Shown here: positions 24,813-37,302 of the stretch, one piece after another
How positions within the stretch are numbered: the stretch's first letter is position 1
Layout: the number at the start of each line of letters is the position of its first letter
NCBI GenBank assembly: GCA_020091685.1
Contig: CM034599.1
Span: forward strand, 2,883,641 to 2,947,640
Direction: 5' to 3'
DNA: 64,000 bases
Source: Lutjanus erythropterus
Taxonomy: Eukaryota; Chordata; Actinopteri; Lutjaniformes; Lutjanidae
Notes under the pieces: model-generated
What the model saw: the letters and a program-made list of their open reading frames with translations, nothing else
Told to the model about the DNA's origin: nothing
Databases searched by the model: none
Translations under genes and position numbers: made by a program

Positions 24813-27666
24813 TATTCACACATGGCTCCAAGCTTAGGATGGCTGGAAACTAAACAAAAAGGTATTTTGTTGCTGCATGATATAAGGAGGAGTCATGGGC
24901 AGTGAGTGTAACACAGACAGACAGCTAAAGAGAGATCCCCCTGCCTTGTCAATTAGCCGTGGCAATCCGTTTCTATTGTTTGAGCAACAAACGCGGCATT
25001 CTGGGTGGGGGCGGGGTGAAGTGGAGGAGTTAACAAACTGCATTACAGGCCATTACAGATGCAGTGTCATTGATTATTTATACCCTTATAAAATGCCTGG
25101 CTCCCTGGTGGACCAGGCTTGCTTGGCTAGCTCTGATAAAATGTTCCCTCTAAATCACCACACCAGGGCAAACAACACATTCAAATACATGAGAGAGCTG
25201 AGTGACAAAGTCCTGCGTGTATAATAGATGTGAAGATCACTGCATCCAGAACAAGAAATAAAGAAACTGTTATGATAGCTAAAGCCTATCGCTACATCTT
25301 ATTAAACTAATAACTCTTTGTGTTGCCTGGTTTTTGTTTTTTCACTTTTTTTCCTTTTTCTTTTCTTTCTTTTTTTTTTAGTCTAGGCATATCTAATGCT
25401 TATGGAAGCCCAGAGAAGCAGGACAAAAAACATTCTGGTGATTTATTTATTATTATTATTTTTTATTTATTTATTAAGTCTGATTGAAATTGGCTACTCT
25501 TCAGTTTATGACTTTAAACCAGGTGAAACAAAGGATTGTTTTTGCCTTTTTTTCCCATCTGCAAAATAGGTGAAAACAAAGGTTTTGTCTGGATCAATTT
25601 GTGCTTATTGTGTCATGTGCTGTCATGTCTTTCTTTTGGCAGCAGATTACAATAAATTCTTATCCAAAAGGAATACATAACTATAAAAGGCCTGTCTGTA
25701 TGTCCTTTGCATATCTCAAGAACCGTTCATGTGATCAAATTCACACTTGGCGGGTATATTACTAAGTATATATTATACGTATATTACTTGCAGGTTGGGT
25801 AGCGATCAACACTGCTTGGGTAAGTTAAAGATAAAACCACCAAGGGGGTTACAGGAACGTTGTATTATGTGCGTCATGTGACATAAAGGAACTTGCAACA
25901 CAAAAGTCACCTGATGTATGTAACATTATGTGCCTTACAACTATTAATAACATTTTGGTTTCACACAGGACATGAACGTTGGTCTCCCGAGTGGAAGTTC
26001 GGCATTTTTATGACTTTATCCCTGTTTATGAGTCTGTTGAAAAGCCCGGTGTGTCATTTAGAGCCGCTAGCAGTATATTGTGCACGTCTGTATGAGTCGG
26101 GAATGAGACCGGGCCGGAGGAAAACATGAATGCTTTGAGTCCCATGTACAACACAGGGCAGGGGTGCACTTCAGCCTCTTGTGACCAAAATGAGTATTGC
26201 AACAAACATTTAGAAGAAAGAAAAAAAATCACCTGCCAAAACTTTTTTTCACATGCTTTCACAAATTAAAACATAACTTAATTTTCCCACCAATTTCACA
26301 GCTGAAACAAATTTATGGAACTTAGATTATCCTGACAAAGTCTCAGGGCTTCCATAGAACCTGTGTGTGTGATTTGATTCATTTTAAACTGAGGAAGCTT
26401 CTTCTTGTGAGAAAAATTGGACAGTAGATCACACCCCTCCTACAGATTTGTCCACAGTTGATATTTTGCATTAGTTAGCAGGGGAGCAGATGGCCGCTTC
26501 TTGCCGAGCTCACGCTCAGCACTTTTGTGAACTTTCATGTTGTAGGTGTCTGTGCTGGAGCAGGACCTTCTCCAACCAGTCACCTCACCATGGGAATATT
26601 CCCTCTTAGATATTAATGGTCGCCCTTGCCGAGCTGACCACCTCAGCATAAAGCCCACCGGGACGCAGAAAAGCAAATGCCACCACACCTTTCAAAGCCT
26701 TGCTCCTTAATGACACTACACTGACATTGTGGCGCCTTCAAAAACTCCCTGAATAACATATATCAACCGCTTATTCAACTAAAACAGCCGTGTAGTAATT
26801 TGACATGCTGCCCTCTAAATATTTGTTATCAGTAAGATATATGGCTGCTCATGAAATGCATCCTTTATCATCCAGGTTAAAGGTCCAAATGCCAGATGTC
26901 CCACAACACAGCAAGTAGAAAAACATGCAGGAAATGCACGGTATGTCTAGATGGTGACAAACGCATGCCAACTGAATTGCAAAGAGGTAAAGTAAGTCCA
27001 TATTGGACACACTTCCCAGAGCACGGAAAGTATGAAAGAGAGGACAACATCTTGTATCATCTATCTTCCTTAAATGCTGAAGCCGTGACAAAGTGGATGG
27101 AGAAATTATGATAAATGATAAGACGTATTTAGTCAATATCTGTAATTCTCTTTCTTCACTCTGCGGCATTTTTATCCTCACATTGTTTAGTTGAAAAGAC
27201 ACCCGTTCATTTAAATAGAACTTTGAAGGCCAGACTGTGATCAAATTGAAATGGGCATCGTACATGTTAATATCAATATCTCCATCCGGGAGATAGATTG
27301 TCAAGGCGCCTTTTTGTGAATTCATATCTTATTTACACAGTGAGAGAAGTGTATCTGGATGCCACACACTCAAGTTGTTTCTATGAACTCAACGTTCCAT
27401 GAAACACAAGTGTGGAACACCTGCATCGAGAGGCATTTTTTAGGCTAAAGGCTTCTGTTGTACCTACTTGAACACTTCATGAGCACACACTTATCTTAAA
27501 GAACATTTCATTTAATTAAAAGAAAAACTATATTGCATATACATTGAATGATTCAGCACAGAGACACAATATCAGCATAAATTATGTGTTTGCATGTAGT
27601 GGGAAATAAAATGGAAAATAAATTCTAAAGCGTAAGTTTCAGTGTTGACTTTGGGTCAACGTGTCA
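24813..27666. other. gene-free stretch
   Basis: T-rich low complexity at 25340-25380 and TTATTA repeats at 25440-25475. A 158-codon minus-strand frame (26849-27325) is the longest in the left half; it has no motif I recognise and no splice or repeat context, so it is left uncalled. Confidence 0.35.
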
Positions 27667-28283
27667 TTAAAGGGACAGGTCACCCCAAATTAAAAATGAC
27701 ATATTTTCCCCCTGGCCTGTAGTGCTACTTATACATGTGGATTTTTTTGTTGTGAGTTGCAGAGTTTTGGAGTTATCAGCCATGAAGCTGTCTGTCTTCT
27801 CTCAAATATAATGGGACTAAATGGCCCTCGGCTTGTGGGGCTCAAAGCACCAACAAAAATCTGCATTTGAAAAATTCAAAAGCTGTGTCTCTTTCCAAAA
27901 ATCATGACCCAGTTATTCAAGATATTCTACAGACCCTGTTGTGAGGAGTTTCATGTTGGAACTACTTTCTCTCTAGTAGACAGAAAGTAGTTCCTTCATG
28001 AAACTGCTCACAACAAGGTGTGCGGATTATCTTGAGCAACCAGGTCATGATATCTGGAAAGAGATGCTGGTTTTGAATTTTTCACATGTATTTTTTGGCA
28101 CTTTGAGCACCACAGTGAGTGAGTGCCATTTGGTCCCATTATATTTGAGTGAAGGTAGACATCTGTATGGCCAATATCTCCAAACCTCTGAAACTCTCAC
28201 CTAAAAAATCTAGATAAATAAATGGCACTACAGGCCAGGGGAAAAACATGTATTTTTAATTTTGGGGTGAACTGCCCCTTTAA
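27667..28283. mobile_element. fold-back MITE, near-complete, TTAA ends
   Basis: The 617-base element is almost one large inverted repeat: TTAAAGGGACAGGTCACCCC at the left corresponds to TTAAAGGGGCAGTTCACCCC read backwards from the right, and similarity continues through both roughly 300-base arms (CCTGGCCTGTAGTGC, GTTTTGGAG, ATAATGGGAC). The fold lies near 27975. Ends coincide with TTAA. The truncated copy is at 2355. Confidence 0.88.
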
Positions 28284-28869
28284 ATACTCTTATCACAGAT
28301 TGTAAGAAAGGGGTTGTGGAAGAGATTCTAAGTCTGCATGTGTCTGTCCAGCTGTGTTGTGTAATGCACAATGATGTTAGACAATGAAGAAATGGTTTGC
28401 TCCTTTTCACAGCTGAGTTCCCTTCAGTGGGAGGATTTGCTGTGTTTCAGGCTGCAGGGCTCCAGAGGTAAAAGACATACTTGTATCCTTTGAAGCACTT
28501 CCAAGACTTGGATGTGCATAAAACTTTGAGTTTATCATCTGAACAAATGATGAGAACTTTGAAAAAGAAAAAGTCGAGGGTATAATGGCGTGCATCTCAC
28601 AGTTTAAGCAAACATCTAACTACATCTCCAAGGCATCTCTCAAGGATCCTTGCAGTGAGAAACATCCCATAATGAAGCTTAAAATACCGTTGCCTTCATC
28701 ACTAACGGCAGACTGAAGATAGAGATTATACTTTGCACAGTTCTGTTCATTCCCTCAGAAGTTTAAATCAATTCACTTTGAGATTCTAGGTCAGCTTTCC
28801 AGGATTTTTACTTTTACTAATCAGAACAGTTTCAGAGAGAGAAGAGACCTCTTTTTCAGGAGCATATTC

Positions 28870-29203
28870 ATGAGAAATGTGTAAACCTACTTAGAATTAT
28901 TATACTTAAGTACAAATTTGACACACTTGACATACCTTTCTCATAAAGAAAAACATAATATAAGACATCCTCTGTCCGTACCTTCTAATTTTCTCATTAT
29001 TTTGCTGTGCGCAGGATCCAAACACCCCAAAACATCAGTATTTAATGTCCTGTGAATAAGACTCAACAATCAGCTATCTTTCTGACAAATCCTACTCATC
29101 CTACCTTTAAACTTCTGGAGTTTTACTTGTAATTGAGTATTTTTAGGCTATGGTATTCCTAATTCTACTTAAGTAAAGGGTTTGAGTAAGTCTTCCACCA
29201 TCA
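28870..29203. mobile_element. decayed copy of the TACTTAAGTA element family
   Basis: TTATACTTAAGTACAAATTT near the left and CTACTTAAGTAAAG with GAGTAAGTCTTCCACCA at the right resemble the ends of the element at 37663-38106. It is more diverged and the left end is unclear. Confidence 0.4.
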
Positions 29204-29825
29204 GGAATCACACTGCCAAGTTACATAAAGTGAAGTTAAATCCTGAGCACCAGTTGACAGACATATTAATGGTAAGAATTTAAACTCCACGCTGAAATGG
29301 AGCTTTTGTCTGTGAAGTTTGTAAAGGATAGGGGTAATATGTCGATGTTTCCACACTCAGAAGCAGTGCTGCTCTGAATATAGTGAATTTTCCAAAGAAC
29401 TCTGGCAAGAATCCCAAAACTGAGCGCACTGCAGCCTTGGACTCCTGTCCTTTTAGAAAAGATTTCAAGCTTTATTTTGATGTTCTTAAAAAACAGTTTT
29501 GTGTCCCATAAATATCACCCTGAAGACACAGCTATTAAAGGACAAATGCATCAGAATTAATGGCGTCTAGCGGTGAGCTTGCTGATTGCAAACACCTTGT
29601 CTCAGTCTCCCTTTCGAAACGTGTAGGAGAAACAACTGAATGGTGAAACTAGTTTGTCCTCACTGGGATACTGCAGAAATATGGCGGTGCAACATGGCAG
29701 ACCCAATGGAGGAAGGGGACTCATGCCCATTGTTGAAGTAAAGAGTTCCCACCCAGCAAAATTTGGTGGAAAAGATATTGAAAAAAAAAAGTGAGATGAA
29801 AAGATGTCGTTCATGAAAAGACAAT

Positions 29826-29995
29826 CAGACAGACTAAACACAGTCCAAATTTCAATGTCTATTTTTGGGCTATTTATACAAAATTGGACAGACTAAACAT
29901 AGCTTAAATTTCATTGTCCATTTTTGGGCTAATTTTTCACCAAATAAGGCAGACTAAACATGGCCCAGTGTCTTTATTTGGGCTAAATACAGGCC
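29826..29995. repeat. three-unit tandem repeat, about 61 bases per unit
   Basis: GACAGACTAAACACAGTCC, GACAGACTAAACATAGCTT and GCAGACTAAACATGGCCC begin units at about 29829, 29888 and 29949, each followed by a TGTC(T/C)(A/-)TTTTTGGGCT-like end. Units diverge progressively. Confidence 0.75.
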
Positions 29996-32900
29996 ATGAA
30001 GGACTGATCAGAGTTAGTCCAAAAGACAGTGTTAAAATGGCTTCGGGTGTAGATTACCCCATTTTACAAACTGGACATTTAAAGGACAAAAATCCTTCAG
30101 TTTATCCTTGATTTCCCCACCTTATAGCACAAAAGGCACAGGTGTATTTAATAAAATTAACAATGGCTGCAAACAATTTAGTTTAGCCATTTCCAGTGCT
30201 GTGGAGTCATTAGTGTTATTAGATACACCTGTGCTTCTCCTGCTATGATGATTCAGAATGTTTTATGTGAAAAATGTTCATTAATGCCTCACGCTCAAGA
30301 TTTAATTGGAGATGCCGTTCCAAGACTTTGGTGACCAGTGGTTTATTGACACTGGATTTGGCCTCATGTAGCCAGTGTGTGAGAGGAAGTGCTCTGAGCT
30401 GCAGTGAACTGAGTGAGATGTGTGTCAGTGTGAGCAGCCCTGGGAACTGAGAACATGACAGGAAGATGAGTGAAAAGTACCATGCAACACAACGCAACAT
30501 CCCCTCCAAGGAGAAAGACGTGACGGTGGCTCATAATGTGTAATGTCTTGTTACCCTGCACTCACACTCATACACACTAACCCAACTACTCAGAATCCAT
30601 AAAGAATTTCAATCTCCAACACGAGATACCCGAGAAACATCTAATTACACGACCAAGGAATGATTGAAGGGTGTAGTAATGGACTGAATGGTGACGCTGT
30701 GAAACACCTTGTTACAAACTGTTTCCTGGATGCCATCAGTCACACTGCGGCGGGGAAACACTGCAGCAACAGGTAGCTTACTATACAGTCAATGGACCCC
30801 AACCTCTCTGTGTGCTTTCACACACACAAAGTGAGACAATCCAAAGGGAAAGGACGAGGACAGAGCAAAAGACAAGGGGCTCGTACTGCCCAAAAATGTT
30901 TGCAGAGTCGATATTGAACACCGTTGTTGAGGTTACTATTTATCTCATGCCAGCCAAGTTGGCACGCACATCTGGCGCTGGGTACTTAGTGCAATTATTT
31001 ATGATTTCCTCCAAGATTTAAAAGCTCTTCGCCCGGCCTTGTAATGCAGTAACTGATTGCACTGCTAATGTAATTAAGGGGAGATTATGATGTCCACGTG
31101 GCACACCAGATGGTGGCATTCACAGCGATGGGGGAAGGCACAACTGGCACACCACTGCACAAGGGCAGTGAGGCGCAGTCAGTCGGAGCAGTCCAGACTC
31201 CCCACCAGACGGAGGAAAGTATATGTGTGTATGCATGCGTGTGTGTGTGTGTGTGTGGCGTGCATGCACGGATGCGTGTGAGTGTATGGGTGTGTGTCTG
31301 ATGATAAGTTGAGCGATAAAGTGTAAGCCGGTAAGAGATGAGTGTAAGTAAAATACGACCAAAGAAATTATTTAAGGTAGACTGACCGTCTCTAGACTGT
31401 TTGACATGGACATAACTCTTAAAAATGCACCACACATGTCCAGTGAGTTGTTTATTTTCTATTGGGATTTTAAAGTTACATGTATCAGGCTGGGTATTGT
31501 TCAAAAATGTTCAATATCCAGTACCTTGGTTTTAAAACTGGCTCCTGAACATCCTGTTTTTGATACGATATCAGTTTTGACAAAAATAAAACTACATGAT
31601 TATTCATGCTAAGAAGAAGAAGCTGTTCAAAGACCTGGGAGCAGCTGGAGAAACTTTTTTTTTTACTTTAAGCGCATATATGCTGCATATTAAATTAAAT
31701 AATCAGGATAAAAAATAAGAAATATTCACATTATGTTCTGTAAAAACTGTTTTCATATCAGCGCATTAGACTGATACAGATTGATATAACCAGTACAGGC
31801 CAAATATCAGCTGACCTCTATAACACTAGACATATGTTTTACATTTTGTTGAGTTTCGTGCTTAAATTAACCCAAATGATTCCAACAAAGTTCAAACCAG
31901 AGAAATCCAGGATATGTCAGATACATCAGAGAGTGAGGAAGGAAGTCGGCAAATGAGACTAAACATAATTTAAATAAAACTAAACACATTACGTCGTTCA
32001 TGAAGATAATTTCTTCCTGAGTCCAGATAGATTTTCGTCTGAAATGGTGGCTGTTTAACAATGAAGAAAACAACTCCCATGATCCCACTGTACCTCAGAT
32101 GCATGTTACCTGATAATTAATTATATATATTCAATATGTAGGCCTTTCTATATTTCAAAGGTTATGTAATGCCATCAGAGAATATCCAATATTTTACTGT
32201 GGAAATAAAGTTTTGACTGATGAGAAAAACATTTGATATTGTTTGGTATATACAAAATCTTTTTGTTTCTGTAATGATAATTAATCAATTAATTGATCAC
32301 TAATATTAACAATGACTGATAAAGGAAAGTGATGTCAGTCAATGTCATCAAACTATGTCTTTTGTTATTGTTTAAATGTGAGAGCGATTTAATAAAATCT
32401 TCTTTTTTTTTAGATGTGGTCTATTTTTTAATTATAAAAGTGAAGAATTACAAAATGAATCAGACAGTTCCTACACTTTCAACTTGTGCAGTTCAGTTCT
32501 TTAGCCAAGAAAACAGATGGCATAAATGGAAAATTAAATCAGATTTGGCAAAGCCATCATGTTTCAGGGGCTTTTTTTCAGCCAAGGCAACAATGAGCCT
32601 GGACCAAACTGACCTTTAATTAGAAAAAAAGCATGATATTATAGAGCCGTGCAAGGCTGTATCCTATGGGGGCACTAAGGGTAGGCTTCTTAAAGCTTGT
32701 TATTATAAGCTATTCAGGAGACACAGGGATTTTTTTTTTACGTGTAGACAGAAAAGAGGGGAGGAGGAGGAGGGGTGGGTGAGGGTCATATATGAAATGA
32801 GACCTGCAGATTTCTACACAGCCCATAATGGGTTCACACGGGTGACGGGGACATTGGGGCGCAGTAGATTTCCCAAGTTGAGATAGGGATATTATTACTC

Positions 32901-34159
32901 TCGGGGTGGCAACACAGAAATCTCCATCTTCAGTCCCCAGACCAGTGTCAGCAAATTACAAAACACAGTGAATGACCTTTACACACAAAAAGAAAACCTT
33001 TGCTGTTTTTTATCATTTGGGTGCAAAGTCGTTCACCGAGGTATAATTTTGGTCCGGGGGCTCCTCTGTCATCCGCTGATTACCGCTCACAACTAGAACG
33101 CCGCTACCAGGATGTGTGTACGATATTTTGTACACGATGGGATGATCCGGTGTTTATGGGGTCGACTTTAAACTGAGATGTGTCATAAAGTCTACACGAA
33201 ACAAAGCGTGAACAAAGAAATCACAGTTTTAATGAACCTTTTCAAAATGCCAGCTGTAATGCTATGCATCCTACACTGGCTGCTCCCCCACAGAAATCTG
33301 CCACAGCCATCATTCATCTTACCCCACAATCCTCAGCATGCGATGTGCCGCACATTAAAACACTGTAATAGCTGATGGCTTTCACAGTTAGCATGTGTTG
33401 CTGATATCTCCAGACTCTCGACGAGTGTTTCATCACCTATTCCATAATTAGACCATTACTTTAGCAGGTGTACCTCTTCTCAGTCGGAGCATGTGTTGTT
33501 TTTTTTTTCGTTTTTTTTTCCCCACTGACACCTGAGGTTTTATCTTATCAACTTCAGCACTGCCACAAATTCTACACAAAATGAGCATGCCTGTTTCAGA
33601 GGGTTGTCAACACCTTGATGTGGAAGCATGTGTAGGATTGTGTATGTGTGAGGTGGGTGCTGCTGGTGATGATGGGTGGTGTTACAGTAGCTGACGAAGT
33701 AAGACTATTGTAAAAAAAAATCCTGATCCGCAATGCAAATTCATCTGATATAATTATTTCTCACTGATACCGACACACAGAAAGCTACAAATATTCATGA
33801 TACACAATGCAGTATGATATATGACACTGTTTGGCTGCAGTATATATATTGGATTTCCCCCACAGGGATTAAAAAAGTATGCCTCCTCCTTCTTCTTCTT
33901 CTATATATAGGATAGCTGTTGTTTTGTTAACCACATACAATATTTTTCAGTTTCGATACAATCATTTTTTGATATGCACACACACATAAAGGCTAGAGAA
34001 ACTGTTAGCCCAATGAGCTATTACAGTTGTTTGTTACAAATTGTAACAAAAAATAAGACAGCACATAGTTTAACATTGTTTAGGTCTTAAATCTCAAATT
34101 TATTCTCACTTATCTTCCTTAACTCGTTAACAATTTGCACAACACGTCTACTCCTGACA
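29996..34159. other. gene-free stretch with repeat scraps
   Basis: (GT)n-rich sequence at 31214-31297 explains several frames on both strands there. Segments at 31490-31605 (GGGTATTGTTCAAAA...GATACGATATC) and 31755-31830 resemble decayed DNA transposon termini. Poly-pyrimidine runs at 33498-33520. No exon recognised. Confidence 0.4.
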
Positions 34160-34320
34160 GGAATAGTTCAACCTCATTTCACTTTAGCTGAGAGGACTGA
34201 TGCCACTCTCATGTCTGTGCAGCAGGTTAAACATGAAGCCACCACCAGCAGTAGGTTAGCTTAGCATAAAGACTGGAAACAGGAGGAAACAGCTCCAACC
34301 ACCAGCACCAGCTGTGACAC
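34160..34320 (+). repeat. interspersed repeat, GGTTAGCTTAGCATAAAGAC family
   Basis: The order GATGCCACTCTCATGTCTGT, AGTAGGTTAGCTTAGCATAA, AGACTGGAAACAGG, GGAAACAGCT is that of a very common short interspersed repeat of percomorph fish. A second, interrupted copy lies at 43743-44195. Confidence 0.65.
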
Positions 34321-34523
34321 TCACTAGTAGACTCTTTTCACAGCAACCATGTTGACATGAAATAGTAAACACAGGTGTTACTAATAACACTGATTAAGGT
34401 CCCATTCCATTTACAGCAGCAGAGCCTTGCCAGTAAGCCTTACATGCACCCTGACTCTGTTTGGTACCAGTATCTGACATGAGAAAGTGGTACAGAGACA
34501 TCCCTACAAGAAAGCAAATGGGT

Positions 34524-34566
34524 GCTTTCGTCTACTCCTTAAATTTATTTAGGAGTAGACGAAAGC
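34524..34566. other. perfect 16-bp inverted repeat (hairpin)
   Basis: GCTTTCGTCTACTCCT (34524-34539) and AGGAGTAGACGAAAGC (34551-34566) are exact reverse complements around an 11-base AT loop. It does not belong to any element recognised nearby. Confidence 0.9.
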
Positions 34567-34569
34567 GAA

Positions 34570-35857
34570 CAGTGGTTTTGCAAAAGACAATTACAAGAGT
34601 AGAAGGGTAGACAGCTAACAGGCAAACTACTGGTGCAGGCTTGTTGTTTAAACTGCATTTAAATATACTGTAGCTGTGAAGCATCAACAACCAGAACAGA
34701 TACAAGGGCTGGAAAAGTAGGCAGTGGCATGTTTGCCTGGTGAAATTTTCCAAAATTAAAATTAGAAGCTCACCCAAACGCTTGTCAGCAAACACAAGAA
34801 AGATTTTGTCACTTCAATTAATATCAACTGTGAATGTGGAGGTGGTGAAAGTTGCTGGTCATCTTAGGTGGCAGTTTTCCACTGAATTTCTCTCCTCTAA
34901 TTGTAGAAGTGTTAAAAAAATGTAACAAAACCAAGAGACAAAAAAAAAAGGGAAAACTGATCACATCATGTGCAGCCATGTAAGCCCATAAATACATTTC
35001 ACAGTGTGTGGTCCCGATGAAGACACCATGCTGGCATATGGCGCCGTGTCACGAAACAGAGCAACAAGTCTTTGATTTGAATACATTAGGCTAATAGTTG
35101 CACAATGAAATAATTTATTTGATTGGTATGATGGGGGCAGAAATAATAAACTGGGTGATGGCGAAGCATCTGTCGCCCCTTGGTGTTTTGGACAATCTAC
35201 AAAGAGGCTTTCAAGTTTTGTGCTCTGGGAGACGTACATCCTAATGTTACCACTAAGCTAATACATTGCTCTTTATCTTACTTTTATCTGATTACAGTAA
35301 TGACATGTGATGATTAGAGAGACAACCAACTGTCAGAAGGCGTGACCCGTAGATACATCCATGTAATGATAGTCGTTTAGTGAAGCACAACCTTAATTTA
35401 GTTACCAAAGCCAAATTGGATCTCAAAAGTTATTGCAAAGAAATACACCCACGAGTCAATGAGCCATTGTTGGCCCAGGCCTTCATTCTCTGCATACACA
35501 CAACTCACGCTGACAAAGTCAATTGGCACATTTAGCATTCATATCGCTTTCTGATGGTGTTTTCATAAGATGTTCTCATCTGTTGGATTAAATGTCAAGA
35601 ATCCAGAGCTTCTGTGCTGCTCATTGATGCATCAGTGTCTTATGATTTTTATCAGCAACCCCTTATGGAAAAGATAAAGATAAATTTTACTAAATGTTTA
35701 TATCTTATATGTAAGTCATATATATGACAGTCAAACCTGATAAAGTGCCCTCTGTAAATTTGGTAAATATGAAATTTATATAATTTGGGAAATAAGAAAT
35801 ACTATGCCTGACATTAAGTCCACATACAATAGCTATTCTTAGTACATAAGTGTAGAA
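34570..35857. other. gene-free stretch
   Basis: AT-rich unique-looking sequence; frames below 95 codons without motifs. Confidence 0.35.
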
Positions 35858-35865
35858 ATATGTAG

Positions 35866-36119
35866 TAGGGCTGCACAATTAATTGCAATATTATCAAGAT
35901 TGCAATATATCAAAGCGCAATATTCAAATCATAGACCAGAACCAAATCCCACTTTTTTGAAAAAGGAAAAATATCACAAATAACACGTTTTCTTTTCAGT
36001 AAAAATGAAAACTGACGCAAAAATAATCATTCCCACTAACTGTACCGCATATTGCAATTGCAATTTCAGTCAAAATAATCACAATATGACTTTTTTTTTT
36101 ATCATATTGTGCACCCCTA
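35866..36119. mobile_element. hAT-type MITE with target duplication
   Basis: TAGGGCTGCACAATTAATTG at the left pairs with the right end, reversed TAGGGGTGCACAATATGAT. Flanks ATATGTAG (35858-35865) and ATATATAG (36120-36127) match at 7 of 8 positions. At 254 bases with no frame it is non-autonomous. A relative at 55150-55426 has a perfect duplication and a fragment lies at 40548-40690. Confidence 0.85.
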
Positions 36120-36217
36120 ATATATAGCCTGTATGACATAACCGAAAGTTTTACTTTTCAGCTTCTCCTGTCTTCTCATTTTTACCTCTTCCTGCCTAAA
36201 TTCCCTTCACACAGACG

Positions 36218-36252
36218 CACATGCATGCGCGCGCGCGCACACACACACACAG
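36218..36252. repeat. alternating purine-pyrimidine tract
   Basis: CGCACATGCATGCGCGCGCG continuing into (CA)n; a Z-DNA-prone tract about 300 bases upstream of the promoter-like patch. Confidence 0.85.
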
Positions 36253-36539
36253 AGTTTTATTCTTCTGTTGCCACAGAACATGTTGCTAGCTAGCGCCATG
36301 TTAGCTGTTGGTGTTTGCTGACTGAGTTGTGATGATTAGCTTAGCTAGCGATGGTTGTGTAAACATCGGGAAATACCTGAATGTGTGTCCTTAAATTTGT
36401 TGGACGTCTTGGATGTTGACAGGAGCTTTTCTTTTAGAGTTGCACAGTAAACACCGGAACGTGTAACTGTTTTGTGAGGACTCGATAAGTAACATGAACT
36501 TGTTAAAGTTTGGACATGGAGATTCACGACACGTACACG

Positions 36540-36656
36540 TCTCTACCCCCTCCTCTGCCGTTATCTCCTCTCGCGCGCGTTCCATCCCGCCCCGCTGCGC
36601 GAATTCGCGGCCATCTTTTTACACCCAGTCTAAGGCGGCCATCAACAGGAGGACAG
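36540..36656 (+). promoter_or_regulatory. GC-rich promoter-like patch and candidate leader exon A of mvb12b
   Basis: The block is rich in CpG, unlike its AT-rich surroundings, and contains CGGCCATCTTTT, which resembles a YY1 site of the kind found just downstream of start sites of housekeeping genes. It ends in a good donor, GGACAG|GTACCT, at 36656/36657. Spliced to the acceptor at 40059 it gives an in-frame stop TAA at 36631 and no ATG before the coding start, as expected of a 5' untranslated exon. Not confirmed by transcripts. Confidence 0.45.
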
Positions 36657-36689
36657 GTACCTCATGTCACATGGAAGAGAAGCATTTAA

Positions 36690-36861
36690 GGTTTAGAAAT
36701 GCGTGGGGAAATGTAGCTTCTGTGGACGCTACCGCGTTATTTGATCGCTAAAGTAGCTTCACTACTGAAAAGCTATTTGATGTAGAAAACAGCGACGTTA
36801 CGACCACGTTACTGAGAAACGTAGCTAATTAAACTAGTAACGCTGCTACTGCCCAATACTG
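36690..36861. mobile_element. hAT-like MITE fragment, one end only
   Basis: The right end, reversed, reads CAGTATTGGGCAGTAGCAGC and continues GTTACTAGTTTAATTAGC, like the CAGTGTTGGGCAGTAGC termini of a common fish hAT-type repeat. The interior carries the usual GTAGC/AACGTTAC words. The left end is lost next to the promoter-like patch. Confidence 0.55.
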
Positions 36862-37199
36862 TTTATAAGCCATAAAATGCATTTAAAACCAGGGATGATG
36901 AAACTATTTCGTGAGAGGACGCTGATACGCCAACTTGCAGGCAACGGCACAATAAATAAATTCACCTGCATGTCAACAATTAAGGATTTACAGCACAGAT
37001 ATACTCAATTCAAGCGAACAGCTCATTAACTGATATTTTTTGGGAACCTGTAATCAGATGGGCTGTGCGGTTTGCAGCAGTAAAGGGAGGAATACATTTT
37101 TAATGTATTTATTTTCCAGAAAGTATACATGCATTACATTGCAAAACTGCAATGGAGGGGATTAAACCTAGAATCGAGTTTCTGGTTAATCATTTACTA

Positions 37200-37302
37200 T
37201 CAGTGGCACCCGGAAGTATTTACCTCCTGCAGGCTGGTGTGGTCAAAGTCCGAAGTTGATCAGGTGACAGCAGCGCGCAGGACACCAACACGTTTCTACC
37301 AG
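37200..37302 (+). promoter_or_regulatory. candidate leader exon B / ETS-site promoter of mvb12b
   Basis: ACCCGGAAGT at 37208-37217 is a textbook ETS/GABP-type core-promoter motif. About 85 bases on, CTACCAG|GTAAAC makes a strong donor at 37302/37303. Spliced to 40060 the frame carries a TGA at 37265 and no ATG, so it would also be a non-coding leader. It may be an alternative first exon to the patch 650 bases upstream, or only one of the two may be used. Confidence 0.4.

Noticed and set aside
26849-27325. 158-codon minus-strand frame, with a 71-codon plus-strand frame (26896-27111) containing CRKCTVCLDGDKR
   Set aside because: The Cys motif faintly recalls a piggyBac C-terminal finger, but the match is too short, no other transposase part is present, and the overlapping frames in unique AT-rich DNA look like chance.
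36494-36751. 85-codon frame through the promoter-like patch, possible N-terminal extension of mvb12b
   Set aside because: Not in the frame needed at 40060; the needed frame has a TAA at 36631, and the frame runs into transposon sequence after 36690.
37058-37165. Frame starting MGCAVCSSKG, like a myristoylated N terminus
   Set aside because: It stops after 35 codons, has no downstream exon in phase, and does not link to mvb12b.
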